A DNA stretch of 64,000 bases from Pseudomonadota bacterium (GTDB lineage: Bacteria; Pseudomonadota; Gammaproteobacteria; Steroidobacterales; Steroidobacteraceae). The notes beneath the pieces are model-generated. The model worked only from the letters and a program-made list of their open reading frames with translations. It did not search any database and was not told the origin of the DNA. Positions 19,421 to 28,095 of this stretch are shown here, one piece after another. The translations under genes were made by a program, and so were the position numbers. The stretch's first letter is position 1, and the number at the start of each line of letters is the position of its first letter. The stretch lies in assembly GCA_016703895.1 (NCBI GenBank), contig JADJBE010000003.1, positions 248,001 through 312,000 on the forward strand. The letters run 5' to 3'.

Positions 19421-20224
19421 TTAGTTTTGCTTTAACCAGTCGAACAAGGTATTGGCGAAGCGGATTTTCTGCTCCTTGCCCGCGACCACGTGCGCCACGT
19501 CGTCCCAGAGGATGCCTTTGGCACCTGGGATCGCTTTCTCGATCGGGATGGTGGTGCGCGGACTCGTCACCTGGTCGAGACCAGCGTGGATGATCAGGGC
19601 AGGGCAGCGGACGGCGGCGAGCCGATCCTTGGCGTCGTAGTTCACGCAAGCATCGACGAAACGCGAATGCGTGACGAACTTGCCGATCAGCTCTTTCCAG
19701 CCGCCTTGCGGTCCTAGCAACTTTGATTTGTTAGCGTTGTAATAGTCCGGCGTGAACGACAGCAGCGTGACCGCCTGCTGGAACTCGTAGAACCCACACT
19801 TCTCGTGGATCCAGCGGAACATCTCCAGCTGATCACGCAGGAAGTCGTCGACTTCGCACCAGGCGCCCATGTTTAGCATGCTGCGTGCCAGATCCGGGCG
19901 CTGCATGGCTATCTCCTGACAGACGCAGGCGCCGATACCCACGAGCCCCATCAGATGCACGTTCTTCAGTTTGAGATGGTCCAGCAAGGCGATGGCATCC
20001 GCCGCGTGCAATTGCATCGTGGAGGGAATCGACAGGTCGTCGCTCGAGTCGCATATGCCGCGGTAGTCGAACAAGATGACCTGGTAGCGATCGGTCAGGC
20101 CGCGCGCCAGATGATGGTGATTGTCGTGGGCAAAGGTGCCCCAGCCACCCATGCAAAGGATCGAGTCTCCTTTGCCAAGCACCTCGTAGTACATGTCATG
20201 ATCGTTGATACGTGCAATTGGCAT
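19421..20224 (-). CDS. Alpha/beta-hydrolase-fold protein lacking the serine nucleophile
   Basis: 268 residues from ATG 20224, chosen because it lies 17 bases after the preceding stop with GAGAA upstream. Fold landmarks: CMGGWGTFAHDNHHH near residue 24, LFDYRGICDSSDD, acid in IIHAGLDQVTSP, histidine in DDVAHVVAGKE. The elbow reads VHLMGLVGIGACVCQE: no serine occurs at or near the nucleophile position (V95/G96). Downstream of the membrane protein at 20241 and upstream of a damaged SDR. Role unknown. Confidence 0.78.
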   Translation of the reverse strand: MPIARINDHDMYYEVLGKGDSILCMGGWGTFAHDNHHHLARGLTDRYQVILFDYRGICDSSDDLSIPSTMQLHAADAIALLDHLKLKNVHLMGLVGIGACVCQEIAMQRPDLARSMLNMGAWCEVDDFLRDQLEMFRWIHEKCGFYEFQQAVTLLSFTPDYYNANKSKLLGPQGGWKELIGKFVTHSRFVDACVNYDAKDRLAAVRCPALIIHAGLDQVTSPRTTIPIEKAIPGAKGILWDDVAHVVAGKEQKIRFANTLFDWLKQN

Positions 20225-20240
20225 GGGGATTCTCGTGAAG

Positions 20241-20906
20241 TTAGAAGGGCTTGGTGACGCCCAGAAAGGCAATCACAACCAACAAGGCATACAGGGCATA
20301 GACATACACCAGCGCGCCATTGACGCCGCGACTGATCTCGCGCTCGATGTCCGGCTTACTGCCTTCAGTCGCGAGTCGCATGAAAGCCGGTGCAACGGGT
20401 CGGAACGCAAAATCGATGCCGATACTCGCCGCAAATATTAGTCCGAACAGCAAAACTTTGGCGGCGAGCCAACCGCCCGCGAACGGACCCTCGCCGAACA
20501 GCGACCACAGTCCAACGCTAACGATGGCGAACAGTACGATGCTTTGGAATGCGAGATTGAGGCGCCCGAGCTTGGCACCGAGTGGTGTGTCATGGTGCTT
20601 GCCGACGGCGAAGATGAGCGCGACCCAGGCTGCCGCCAACACCCAGGCTAGCGCGAGCCACCCGGTGCCGACCTCGGCAAAGCCGCCCGTGCGACAGATC
20701 TGCAGCCCCACCGGGAACATGAGCGCAAAGCAGATACGCGGCAAGACATCGATCAGCAGCGACATTTTGAGCGAGAATACGCGCTCGGCGAAAGACAGCT
20801 TTGCCTGGGTTGCGGCCCGCGCCAGAATGAGCACGCCGAGATCGCCGCCCAGCCAGTAGACGAACAGCAGAATATGTATGAAGACCCAGATACTGTGCTC
20901 TGTCAT
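20241..20906 (-). CDS. Hypothetical integral membrane protein, CopD-like appearance
   Basis: 221 residues with about six or seven hydrophobic segments. The N-terminus HILLFVYWLGGDLGVLIL with histidine, tryptophan and a double glycine recalls CopD and related haem/copper membrane proteins, but I cannot assign a family. It is homologous to the divergently transcribed gene at 20954 (shared HILLFVYWLGGD, DTPLG/GTPLG, AKxLLF/AKFLVF, terminal AxxGxxKP). First gene of the minus operon that continues with the serine-less hydrolase and the SDR. Confidence 0.75.
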   Translation of the reverse strand: MTEHSIWVFIHILLFVYWLGGDLGVLILARAATQAKLSFAERVFSLKMSLLIDVLPRICFALMFPVGLQICRTGGFAEVGTGWLALAWVLAAAWVALIFAVGKHHDTPLGAKLGRLNLAFQSIVLFAIVSVGLWSLFGEGPFAGGWLAAKVLLFGLIFAASIGIDFAFRPVAPAFMRLATEGSKPDIEREISRGVNGALVYVYALYALLVVIAFLGVTKPF

Positions 20907-20943
20907 GGGAGAATCGCCTTACTAAGCGTCGAGTGTAGTCAAA

Positions 20944-20953
20944 TGTCCGGACA
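20944..20953. promoter_or_regulatory. Second copy of palindrome TGTCCGGACA
   Basis: Identical to 4522-4531 and immediately before the ATG at 20954, inside the short divergent region between two paralogous membrane-protein genes. Candidate operator. Confidence 0.4.
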
Positions 20954-21661
20954 ATGTACCCTGTGGAGTGCCAGATTCCAGTGTTCGAAAGCTATTTCCT
21001 GGTTAAATTGGCCCATATCTTGCTGTTTGTCTACTGGCTGGGCGGTGACATCGGTGTGTTCCACTCGTCGAGTTATGTGCGCAACGCGGCGCTGACGCGC
21101 GAAGCGCGGGGAACGGCGCTGAAGATTCTCCTCTGGGTGGACATGATTCCGCGCTACTGCCTGGTGTTGATGCTGCCGGTCGGCTATACGCTCGCGATGG
21201 AACTCGGGATTGTTAGTGTGTCAAGCACGGTCGCGGTCGGTATATGGGTCATCGCACTAATCTGGCTGGCGCTCGTATACGCAGTCCATCATTTTCAAGG
21301 TACGCCGCTCGGGCAACGACTGCGGATAGTTGATCTCGTCTGGCGGATCGTGCTGGCGCTGGGTCTTGTATGGGATGCCGTGCAAGGGTTCCGCGGTATG
21401 GGGCACATCGATGCGCCGTGGTTGTCGGCCAAGTTCCTCGTATTCGCGTTTCTTATTTTCTGCGGTATCATGATCCGCGTGGTCGGCGCACCTTCCTTGC
21501 CAGCGCTGCGTGAAGTCCTGGCGAATGGTTCAACGCCAGAACTGGAAGCGATCATTAAGTAGACGTCCGCACGCACGCGACCGTTCGTCTTGATGATTTG
21601 GGCAGGGCTCGTTGTTGCCGCCTACATCGGCATCGCAAAGCCGGCATTTGCAGGAGTCTGA
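20954..21661 (+). CDS. Hypothetical integral membrane protein with in-frame TAG
   Basis: Paralogue of 20241-20906. The open frame ends at TAG 21560-21562 after ELEAIIK, but the same frame continues TSARTRPFVLMIWAGLVVAA and YIGIAKPAFAGV to TGA 21659-21661. This tail is the last membrane helix and corresponds to the paralogue's VYALYALLVVIAFLGVTKPF. So the gene was, or is, about 235 codons long, interrupted by one amber codon (true nonsense, read-through, or base error). The next gene's GTG starts three bases after the distal stop, supporting the long version. Confidence 0.75.
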
Positions 21662-21663
21662 CC

Positions 21664-21987
21664 GTGGTAGTCAAGCCAGTATTCGTGTTAGTGAAGTTCC
21701 CTGCGGGTGCGCCGCTCGAGCGCGCAGTGCTTGCGGACCTGCTGCAGCGGACCAGCGTTCGCTATCAGACCATCCCAGGCCTGCGTCGCAAGCTGTTCAT
21801 CGGCGGTGAGGGCGTCGGCGGCGGTTGGTATGAGTGGGCTTCGCGTCAACAGGCGGAGGCTTATTTCAACGACGGCTGGCGCAGCACCATGCTGGCTAAC
21901 TACGGCGTAGCGCCGACGGTCGAGTATTTCGATGCGCCGTGTATTGTGGATAACGATCGCGGTGTCATCGACTATTTTCTCGACTGA
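21664..21987 (+). CDS. YdhR-like / antibiotic-biosynthesis-monooxygenase-fold small protein
   Basis: 107 residues from GTG 21664 (VVKPVFVLVKFPAG), immediately after the membrane-protein gene. The ferredoxin-like alpha+beta pattern is suggested by a first strand, then IPGLRRKLFIGGE, GGWYEWASRQQAEAYF and YGVAPTVEYFDAPCIVDN, which resembles YdhR-type putative monooxygenases (dimeric, heme-free). Specific activity unknown; proximity suggests a role with the membrane protein. Confidence 0.6.
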   Translation: MVVKPVFVLVKFPAGAPLERAVLADLLQRTSVRYQTIPGLRRKLFIGGEGVGGGWYEWASRQQAEAYFNDGWRSTMLANYGVAPTVEYFDAPCIVDNDRGVIDYFLD

Positions 21988-22014
21988 CCGGCGGGCTGGT
22001 CACCTGCTGTGGTG

Positions 22015-22641
22015 TTAGGCGGGAACCTTCATGCCGCGTTGCACGGCCGGCCGCGTGCCAATCGCCGCTGCCCAGCGCGCCATCTGGGGATGCGCGTCGA
22101 GACTGCCCGGGAAACGCAGTGCCGACACGGCCGCAACGGGATAGGCCATGATGTCGGCGATCGAGTAGTCATCACCGGCGAGATATCGCGTCTTCGTGAG
22201 CTGCTGCTCGATCGGCTGCAGCATCCGCGTGCAGAGCTTATTGTAGAAATCGACGGCCCACGGCTGCTTGTCTTTGGCGATGACATTGAAGACGAATTGG
22301 CCGCTGTAAGCTGGACCGACATCGCTCGAGATGATGCCTAGCCACTCGAAAATCTTCGCACGTGCCGCGCCACTGTCCGGCAAGAGCTGCCCGGTCTTCT
22401 CCGCCAAATAGACCAGAATGGCCATCGTGCCGTAGACGGCGAGCGGTTTGCCATCCGCCATGACGTCATGATCGACAATGGTTGGCAGGCGCCCAACGGG
22501 ATTCAAGGCGAGAAACGCTGGTGTGAAATGCTCGCCTTTGACAAGATCGTAGCTCGTCACGCGATAGGGCAGTTGCACTTCCTCCAGCATGATGGAAGCC
22601 TTGTAGCCATTGGCCGTCGCGACAGTGTGCAGATCAATCAT
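22015..22641 (-). CDS. Glutathione S-transferase family protein
   Basis: 208 residues from ATG 22641 (MIDLHTVATANGYKASIMLE); a GTG three codons upstream is possible. N-terminal thioredoxin-like domain with NPVGRLPTIVDHD (cis-proline and gamma-Glu contact region) and TMAILVYLAEKTGQLLP, then an all-alpha domain with YLAGDDYSIADIMAYPV, the conserved N-capping aspartate motif. Resembles YfcG/nu-class-like bacterial GSTs. Divergent from the alpha/beta-hydrolase gene at 22673. Confidence 0.88.
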   Translation of the reverse strand: MIDLHTVATANGYKASIMLEEVQLPYRVTSYDLVKGEHFTPAFLALNPVGRLPTIVDHDVMADGKPLAVYGTMAILVYLAEKTGQLLPDSGAARAKIFEWLGIISSDVGPAYSGQFVFNVIAKDKQPWAVDFYNKLCTRMLQPIEQQLTKTRYLAGDDYSIADIMAYPVAAVSALRFPGSLDAHPQMARWAAAIGTRPAVQRGMKVPA

Positions 22642-22672
22642 GAGACGCACTCAAACAATTGGGGGAGCCACT

Positions 22673-23542
22673 ATGCAGCACTCAGCCGAACCCGCGCAAA
22701 TCGACCGCGCCTTTGTTCGCATTGCGGAAGGGCAGGTGCACTACCGCACCGCGAGCCCGGCAAAAACCGCACAGCCCGCGCCGTTGCCGCTGTGGATGAT
22801 TCACGCGTCGCCGGCGTCATCCTCTAGTTTGGTGGGGCTGGTCGGGCAGCTCGGCCTGTCGCGTCGGGTCATCGCGCCCGACACACTGGGCAACGGCGAT
22901 TCAGCGCCGCCCGCCGAGCACGCGCCGCAGATGCCTTACTACGCCGCCACGGCGCTGCGCACCATGGACGCGCTCGGTATCGACAAGGTCGACCTCTACG
23001 GCAGCCACACCGGCGCGCACGTCGCGATCGAGATGGCGATCGCGGCACCGCAACGCGTTGGCCGCATGATTCTCGATGGAGTTGGCATGTTCTCGCCCGA
23101 GGAGACGCAGGACATGCTGGCCAACTATGCGCCCGCGATCGAGCCGGACTTCTTTGGCAACCAGTTCAACTGGGCCTGGCATTTCGTGCGTGACCAGGGC
23201 TGGTTCTTCCCGTATTTCAAGCGCGACCAGGCGCATCTGCGCGGGCTCGATGCCCCGTCGCCGGAGGTACTGCACACCATCACAGTCGAGGTGTTGAAGT
23301 CGATCCGCACCTACCATCTGGCCTATCGCGCGGCATTTGCCCATGACGACTATGCACGGCTGCCGCTGGTCCAGACCCATACCTTGGTGATGGCTGACGA
23401 AAGCGATCCTCTGAAGAAAGGCGTCGAGGACGCGGCGCGCTTGCTGCCCTCGGCGGTCAAGCGCTACCTCGATGTCGATTGGACGCCAGCTGGACAGGCG
23501 TACAAGGCGGGCGTGATCGCGCGGTTTTTCGATGGTGCATAA
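22673..23542 (+). CDS. Alpha/beta-hydrolase-fold protein with His at the nucleophile position
   Basis: 289 residues from ATG 22673, chosen because GGGGGAG sits just upstream. The elbow reads DLYGSHTGAHVAIE, so His112 replaces the serine. An acid remains in MADESDPLKK but no C-terminal catalytic histidine is seen (DWTPAGQAYKAGV). Fold markers such as APDTLGNGDSAPP and LDGVGMFSPEE are intact. It is similar in sequence to the tandem hydrolase at 26266-27966 (shared MRDQ/VRDQ-WFPxFKR region), so these may form one subfamily. Probably not a classical hydrolase. Confidence 0.8.
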   Translation: MQHSAEPAQIDRAFVRIAEGQVHYRTASPAKTAQPAPLPLWMIHASPASSSSLVGLVGQLGLSRRVIAPDTLGNGDSAPPAEHAPQMPYYAATALRTMDALGIDKVDLYGSHTGAHVAIEMAIAAPQRVGRMILDGVGMFSPEETQDMLANYAPAIEPDFFGNQFNWAWHFVRDQGWFFPYFKRDQAHLRGLDAPSPEVLHTITVEVLKSIRTYHLAYRAAFAHDDYARLPLVQTHTLVMADESDPLKKGVEDAARLLPSAVKRYLDVDWTPAGQAYKAGVIARFFDGA

Positions 23543-23586
23543 AGGAAGGCGCATGAAGAACTGCGCATGAAGCAGCGGGGTGCGAC

Positions 23587-25176
23587 TCAGCGCGCGGTCA
23601 GACTGAGATAGCGCGCACCGTAGAAGGCCGTGAGGTTGTCGTCACGCCAGCCCTTGACGCGCGGCGCAACCAAGCGCCGGCTTACCATGAAATAGAGCGG
23701 GATCGCCGCGTGGTCAGCTACCATCTGTCGCTCCGCCTGCCGCAACAGCTTGCCGCGCGTCGCCAGATCAACTTCCCGCTGGGCTCGCTGCAGGGCAGCG
23801 TCGGCGGCGTCGCTGACATATCCCGTGATGTTCTGTGGGCTATCGCCGCGCAGAAAGCCCAACAAGCCGACCGGATCGTCGTAGGGCGAGAACCAGGCGG
23901 CTCGCGTGATCTCGTAGTTGCCATTGCGTGCCGCGACTTCGGCGACCTGCCGCTCCGCATTGCGTAACGTCGTGCGCACGCCGATCGCTTGCCACATGCT
24001 CGCCACCACCACCGCGATTTTCTTGTGTTCCTCGCTGGTGTGATAAAGCAGTTCCACCTCCAGCGGCTTGGTTGCGCTGTAGCCAGCGGCTGCGAGCAGC
24101 TCGCGTGCGCGCTTGGGTCCGTTGGCGCCACGATTCGAGGCTGCCGCCGGCAGCGCGGAAAAATAATTCGGCAAGCCACTCGGCACCAGGCCAAAGGCCG
24201 GTTTGTCGCCGGTGCGCACGATCTTGCTAGTCAGCACCTCGCGATCGATGCTGATCGACAACGCCTCGCGCACGCGCGGGTCCTGAAACTTCGCCAGCCG
24301 ATGGTTGAACAGATAGACCACCAGACCCAGCGACGGCGCGAGGTGCAGCGTGTTCGGCATGTCACTCTTGAGATAGTCGAGACGCTCGGGCGGAAAGTTG
24401 GTCAGCGTATCCAGTTCGCCGGTCTGCACGAGCCGCAGGCCGCCGTTCAAGTCAGCAATCGGTCGGTAGACGACGCTGGCGATGGTCACAGACGTCGCGG
24501 CGTGGAACTTGTCATTGCGCACGACTCGCACGTGCCTGTTAGGCACCCATTCGGCGAGTCGGTACGCGCCGTTCGAAACATGGTTCTCGGGGCGCGTCCA
24601 AGCGCTGCCATGACGATCGATCTGATGCCGTGGCACAGGTGCAAACGAGGGCAGGGCGAATACCGTCAAGGCATAGGGCGCGGGGTCGGTGAGTTCAATT
24701 TGCACAGTGGCCGCGTCCGGTGCAGTGACCCCGAGTGACGTTGGCTCGGCCTTGCCCGCCAGCACCGCATCACCGTTCTTGATCAGGTTGGTGTAGGCGG
24801 CGAGGCCCGCACTGCCCGTCTTGGGATCGGCAAGTCGACGGAATGAGAATACAAAGTCCTCGGCCGTGAGCGGCGCGCCGTCGGACCACTGCAGTCCGCG
24901 ACGTAGTTTGAAAGTGTAAGTTCTGCCGTCCTTGCTCAGCGCAACGGTCTCAGCGGCTCCCATCGACGGTTTGCCGCGCGCATCGAGCGTCGTCAGGCCC
25001 TCAAACAAGTCATTCAGGACGATCAGCGCGGGCGCCGACACGGCGCGATGGGGGTCGAGTGAGTCTGGCTCGCCCGCGGTACCACGACGTAGCTCGTTGG
25101 GTGGCACCGCGAGCGCCACGCTCACCGTTAACGAGGTGGCCAACAACAGCGACGCTGCCAAACCGACGCGCACCAC
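23587..25176 (-). CDS. Peptide/nickel-type ABC transporter substrate-binding protein (family 5)
   Basis: 529 residues, Sec leader (GLAASLLLATSLTVSVALA). Features of OppA-like proteins: GEPDSLDPHRAVS, LFEGLTTLDARGKPSMGAAE, WSDGAPLTAEDFVFSFRRL, and SNGAYRLAEWVPNRHVRVVR. Start is GTG 25176 (or 25173), with AGGA upstream, five bases after the nitrilase stop. No permease or ATPase gene is nearby, so it is an orphan binding protein that may use a permease encoded elsewhere. It likely captures an oligopeptide-like or amide compound for the linked nitrilase. Confidence 0.9.
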   Translation of the reverse strand: MVRVGLAASLLLATSLTVSVALAVPPNELRRGTAGEPDSLDPHRAVSAPALIVLNDLFEGLTTLDARGKPSMGAAETVALSKDGRTYTFKLRRGLQWSDGAPLTAEDFVFSFRRLADPKTGSAGLAAYTNLIKNGDAVLAGKAEPTSLGVTAPDAATVQIELTDPAPYALTVFALPSFAPVPRHQIDRHGSAWTRPENHVSNGAYRLAEWVPNRHVRVVRNDKFHAATSVTIASVVYRPIADLNGGLRLVQTGELDTLTNFPPERLDYLKSDMPNTLHLAPSLGLVVYLFNHRLAKFQDPRVREALSISIDREVLTSKIVRTGDKPAFGLVPSGLPNYFSALPAAASNRGANGPKRARELLAAAGYSATKPLEVELLYHTSEEHKKIAVVVASMWQAIGVRTTLRNAERQVAEVAARNGNYEITRAAWFSPYDDPVGLLGFLRGDSPQNITGYVSDAADAALQRAQREVDLATRGKLLRQAERQMVADHAAIPLYFMVSRRLVAPRVKGWRDDNLTAFYGARYLSLTAR

Positions 25177-25181
25177 GCCGA

Positions 25182-26264
25182 CTAGTCCTGCGAGCCCACT
25201 CGACCGGCGGTCGCTTGCTCGGTCGTCGTCGGTGCGGTTAGCACGCCGGCGGTCTGCATACGCGTGATTACCGCGGCTTCTACGGCGCGATTCTCCGCCA
25301 CGCTTGCCATGGGTTTATCGGCCCAGTGGTTAGTGGGCCAGGCCTGCGTCGCGGCGTAGATCGGTGCGTGGATCTGCGGCGATAGTTCAGCGAGAAAGTT
25401 GAGGCTGGCCCGAGCGCGCCGTCGGCGCAGCGCTTCGATATCCACCTCGGCGGTGATGATGGTTTCGCCAGCGGATTCCGCCATGTTCAGTACGCGACCA
25501 TTGAAATCGACGACCTGCGAGTGACCATGCGAGAAGTCAGCCGGGCCGTCGGTGTCGATCGCGGGCCCGCAGTTGGACATCGCCAGATACGCGATGTTCT
25601 CGTAGGCACGGGTGCGTCGCGCGATTTCCCAGCCCCCGTCCGGCAGATGATAGCTGCTACGTCCCTCGCTTGAGATATGCAGGAAGATCTCGGCACCGCG
25701 TAGAGCCAGACAGCGGGTGACTTCAGGGAAGTTGATGTCGTAGCACACCAGGCAACCGAGATTGCCATAGGGCGTCTTGAGAACCGGGAACAAGGACTCG
25801 GGACCGCCGAAGTGCTTCTGGTACTCGTCGTAGACGTCACCTGGACGGGTCTTGCCAGTCATCGCATAGAGTTTGTGATAGCGCAACGCCACCTGGCCGT
25901 CGGGAGCGATGATGAACGCCGTGTTCCAGAACCTGCCTGGAAACTCTGGCATGACCTCGTAGGTCATACCCGCCACGTAGCATTGGGCTTCGCGTGCCAC
26001 TTTGCCTAACTGCTCGGTTTCGCGTCCGGGTACGCGCACACTCGCGCTGATCCAGTCCTCGTTGCTGCGACCCATCTGAAAGCCGTGCAGGAAGAACTCC
26101 GGAAAGACCACGACTTTGCTGCGAAAGTAGCGCGCCGCGGTCAGCACGTGCTCACAGGCCCGATCGAGGTTGGCCTGCAAAGCACCGCGACTGAACGGCG
26201 CGTCGCCGCGGAAGACGGGGCGGACGGCGGGCTGAACGACTGAGATATTGAATGGTTGCTGCAT
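25182..26264 (-). CDS. Carbon-nitrogen hydrolase (nitrilase superfamily)
   Basis: 360 residues from ATG 26264, two bases after the preceding stop; a longer reading overlaps that gene deeply. The Glu-Lys-Cys triad is visible: VVVFPEFFLHGF, VALRYHKLYAM and LGCLVCYDINFPEV. Hydrolyses an amide, carbamoyl or nitrile bond; substrate not predictable. Sandwiched between the tandem alpha/beta-hydrolase and the orphan solute-binding protein in one operon, which suggests that the imported compound contains an amide. Confidence 0.92.
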   Translation of the reverse strand: MQQPFNISVVQPAVRPVFRGDAPFSRGALQANLDRACEHVLTAARYFRSKVVVFPEFFLHGFQMGRSNEDWISASVRVPGRETEQLGKVAREAQCYVAGMTYEVMPEFPGRFWNTAFIIAPDGQVALRYHKLYAMTGKTRPGDVYDEYQKHFGGPESLFPVLKTPYGNLGCLVCYDINFPEVTRCLALRGAEIFLHISSEGRSSYHLPDGGWEIARRTRAYENIAYLAMSNCGPAIDTDGPADFSHGHSQVVDFNGRVLNMAESAGETIITAEVDIEALRRRRARASLNFLAELSPQIHAPIYAATQAWPTNHWADKPMASVAENRAVEAAVITRMQTAGVLTAPTTTEQATAGRVGSQD

Positions 26265-26265
26265 G

Positions 26266-27966
26266 CTAGCGCCCACCATTGCTGACGGCGTTTTGCTGAG
26301 CACCATCGATAGCCCGCGCCCAGTCGCCAAATCGCTCTGGCAACTTGACGACCGCAGCGGTGGGTAACAACTTTTGCGCGCGCGGCAGCCGATCCAGTAG
26401 CGGCTCCCAGGCGGCGCTTGCAAACAGGACGCGGCATTGCGCGCCCGGCAATCGCTCGGTCAGCGGATAGTCGAACTCGGCCTGATAAGCGTGTTGGTAG
26501 CGATCGCCCATTTTCATCACCTCGACCACGCGTTTGTGGACAAACTCTGCATCGAGATTCGGATCCGACTGCAGCGCCGCCGCCTGAGTCCGCTTGAAGT
26601 GGGGGAACCACAGCGCCTGATCGCGCATCATGTACCAGGCTTTGACCAGATGCGTGCCGTCTGGTTGCGGCGCCAATGACGGTGCATAGTTCGCCTTCAT
26701 GTCGGCAAGTTCTGTTGCCGTGAACAGCGGCACGCCGAGGAAGGTCAGTTGCTCGATGCTGCCCGGACGTTGTCGATCCATCTCCAGGCCCACGAGCGCG
26801 CCAAGATAACGACCCGCGACGTCTATCTGCTGGATGCCAAGCGCCGCCATCGCTTCGAGCACGACCGCAGCGTAGTTCTCGACCGAGATGTCGTCGTCGC
26901 CAAGGAGTGGGTCGGATTCGCCGCTGCCAGGCAAGTCGAGCGCAATCACCGGGCGACGACCGACCCAGCCTTGCGCGATTGGCTCAACCAGTGCCGCAGA
27001 CGCAGCAGAGCTGTGCAATAGCAGCATCGGTTTGCCGCTGCCCTGCAAATTGACTCGCGCATGCAAGGAGCCGCCGCGCACGGGAATGAGCATCGAGTGC
27101 AGGCGACTCGCAATCGGTGCGGCCGGCGGCGGCTGCGGCGCGACTTGGCCTTTGAAGTGCTGGGCAATGTAGTCAGCAATACCCTTGGCGCGGTCCGCCA
27201 TGGTCGCGTCGAGTGGCAGGACCGTGTAGTTAGCCGGTAGCCCGGCGGCGATCAATGCGTCGGTGATCGGCAGTGCAATACTGCCAGCCCAACGTGTGAG
27301 CACCGCAGGCACCGTCACGCCTTGAGCACGCTCGGCGCGCTCATTGTAGAAAGCCGGACGATAAGCCCAGTCATACCGCATGCCGGCACGGAAGTAGTCG
27401 AGCAAGAACTGCTGCATCAGCGTGGCAGGGGGCACATCGCGTGGTATGCGATTCGCCGCCTTGGTCACCGACCACGGAAAGAACACATTGAGATCCCGGA
27501 CCATGTGCCAGTAGGTCATCAGGTGGCGACCATCGAGCTTTGGGCGCACGCTCGGAAAATAGCTGTTGACGATCGTCTCGCATTCTTCCGCGCTGATATG
27601 CCCGGCCGTATCGAGGACCAATAGCGTCACGCGCTCCGGATAACGCCGCGCGAACTCGATCGCAAGCTGGGCGCCAGTGGCAGCGCCATAAAGACAGACC
27701 TTGTCGAGGCTCAGCGCGTCCAGCGTGCTGGCAAAGATGGGCAGATAGTCATCCAGCGACTGCGGCTTGTAGGGCGGCGGGTCCGATAGGCCGTAGCCCG
27801 GCGTGTCCAGCGCATAGACGCGGTTGCGGCGCGCAACCTCGGTCGCCACCGGCAACACCATCGTGCTCGACAGCGGCGAGGGGTGCAGCAGCACGACAGG
27901 CGCACCGTCACCTGCGGTACGGTAGTGGACCTGCCGGCCGTCGAAATTGACAAATGCTCGCCGCAT
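26266..27966 (-). CDS. Tandem alpha/beta-hydrolase fusion, both active sites degenerate
   Basis: 566 residues made of two alpha/beta-hydrolase domains (about 1-275 and 292-560) joined by a proline-rich linker (QVAPQPPPAAP). Domain 1 elbow is CLYGAATGAQLA (Ala96 at the nucleophile position); domain 2 elbow is DVAGRYLGALVG (Tyr387). Neither domain shows a catalytic histidine near its end. Each keeps the core strands (LLHPSPLSSTM, LDTPGYGLSDPP; LLHSSAASAALV, LDLPGSGESDP). ATG 27966 follows GAGAGGAA. First gene of the operon with the nitrilase and binding protein. Perhaps a binding or lyase protein. Confidence 0.85.
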   Translation of the reverse strand: MRRAFVNFDGRQVHYRTAGDGAPVVLLHPSPLSSTMVLPVATEVARRNRVYALDTPGYGLSDPPPYKPQSLDDYLPIFASTLDALSLDKVCLYGAATGAQLAIEFARRYPERVTLLVLDTAGHISAEECETIVNSYFPSVRPKLDGRHLMTYWHMVRDLNVFFPWSVTKAANRIPRDVPPATLMQQFLLDYFRAGMRYDWAYRPAFYNERAERAQGVTVPAVLTRWAGSIALPITDALIAAGLPANYTVLPLDATMADRAKGIADYIAQHFKGQVAPQPPPAAPIASRLHSMLIPVRGGSLHARVNLQGSGKPMLLLHSSAASAALVEPIAQGWVGRRPVIALDLPGSGESDPLLGDDDISVENYAAVVLEAMAALGIQQIDVAGRYLGALVGLEMDRQRPGSIEQLTFLGVPLFTATELADMKANYAPSLAPQPDGTHLVKAWYMMRDQALWFPHFKRTQAAALQSDPNLDAEFVHKRVVEVMKMGDRYQHAYQAEFDYPLTERLPGAQCRVLFASAAWEPLLDRLPRAQKLLPTAAVVKLPERFGDWARAIDGAQQNAVSNGGR

Positions 27967-28095
27967 CGGGGTTCCTCTCGCTATGATCCCAAGAGGTTAC
28001 CGGATTCTGTGCCCTAAGATGGCCATGCCGAGGAGAGCTTATTTTGGATAGCCCCACTAAACGCGCGCGAGACGCGCCAATCTGCTGTCACACCG

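Noticed and set aside
23549..23572. Direct repeat GCGCATGAAG with a 4-base spacer
   Set aside because: Two copies only, between convergent gene ends; probably a chance or slippage duplication without evidence of function.
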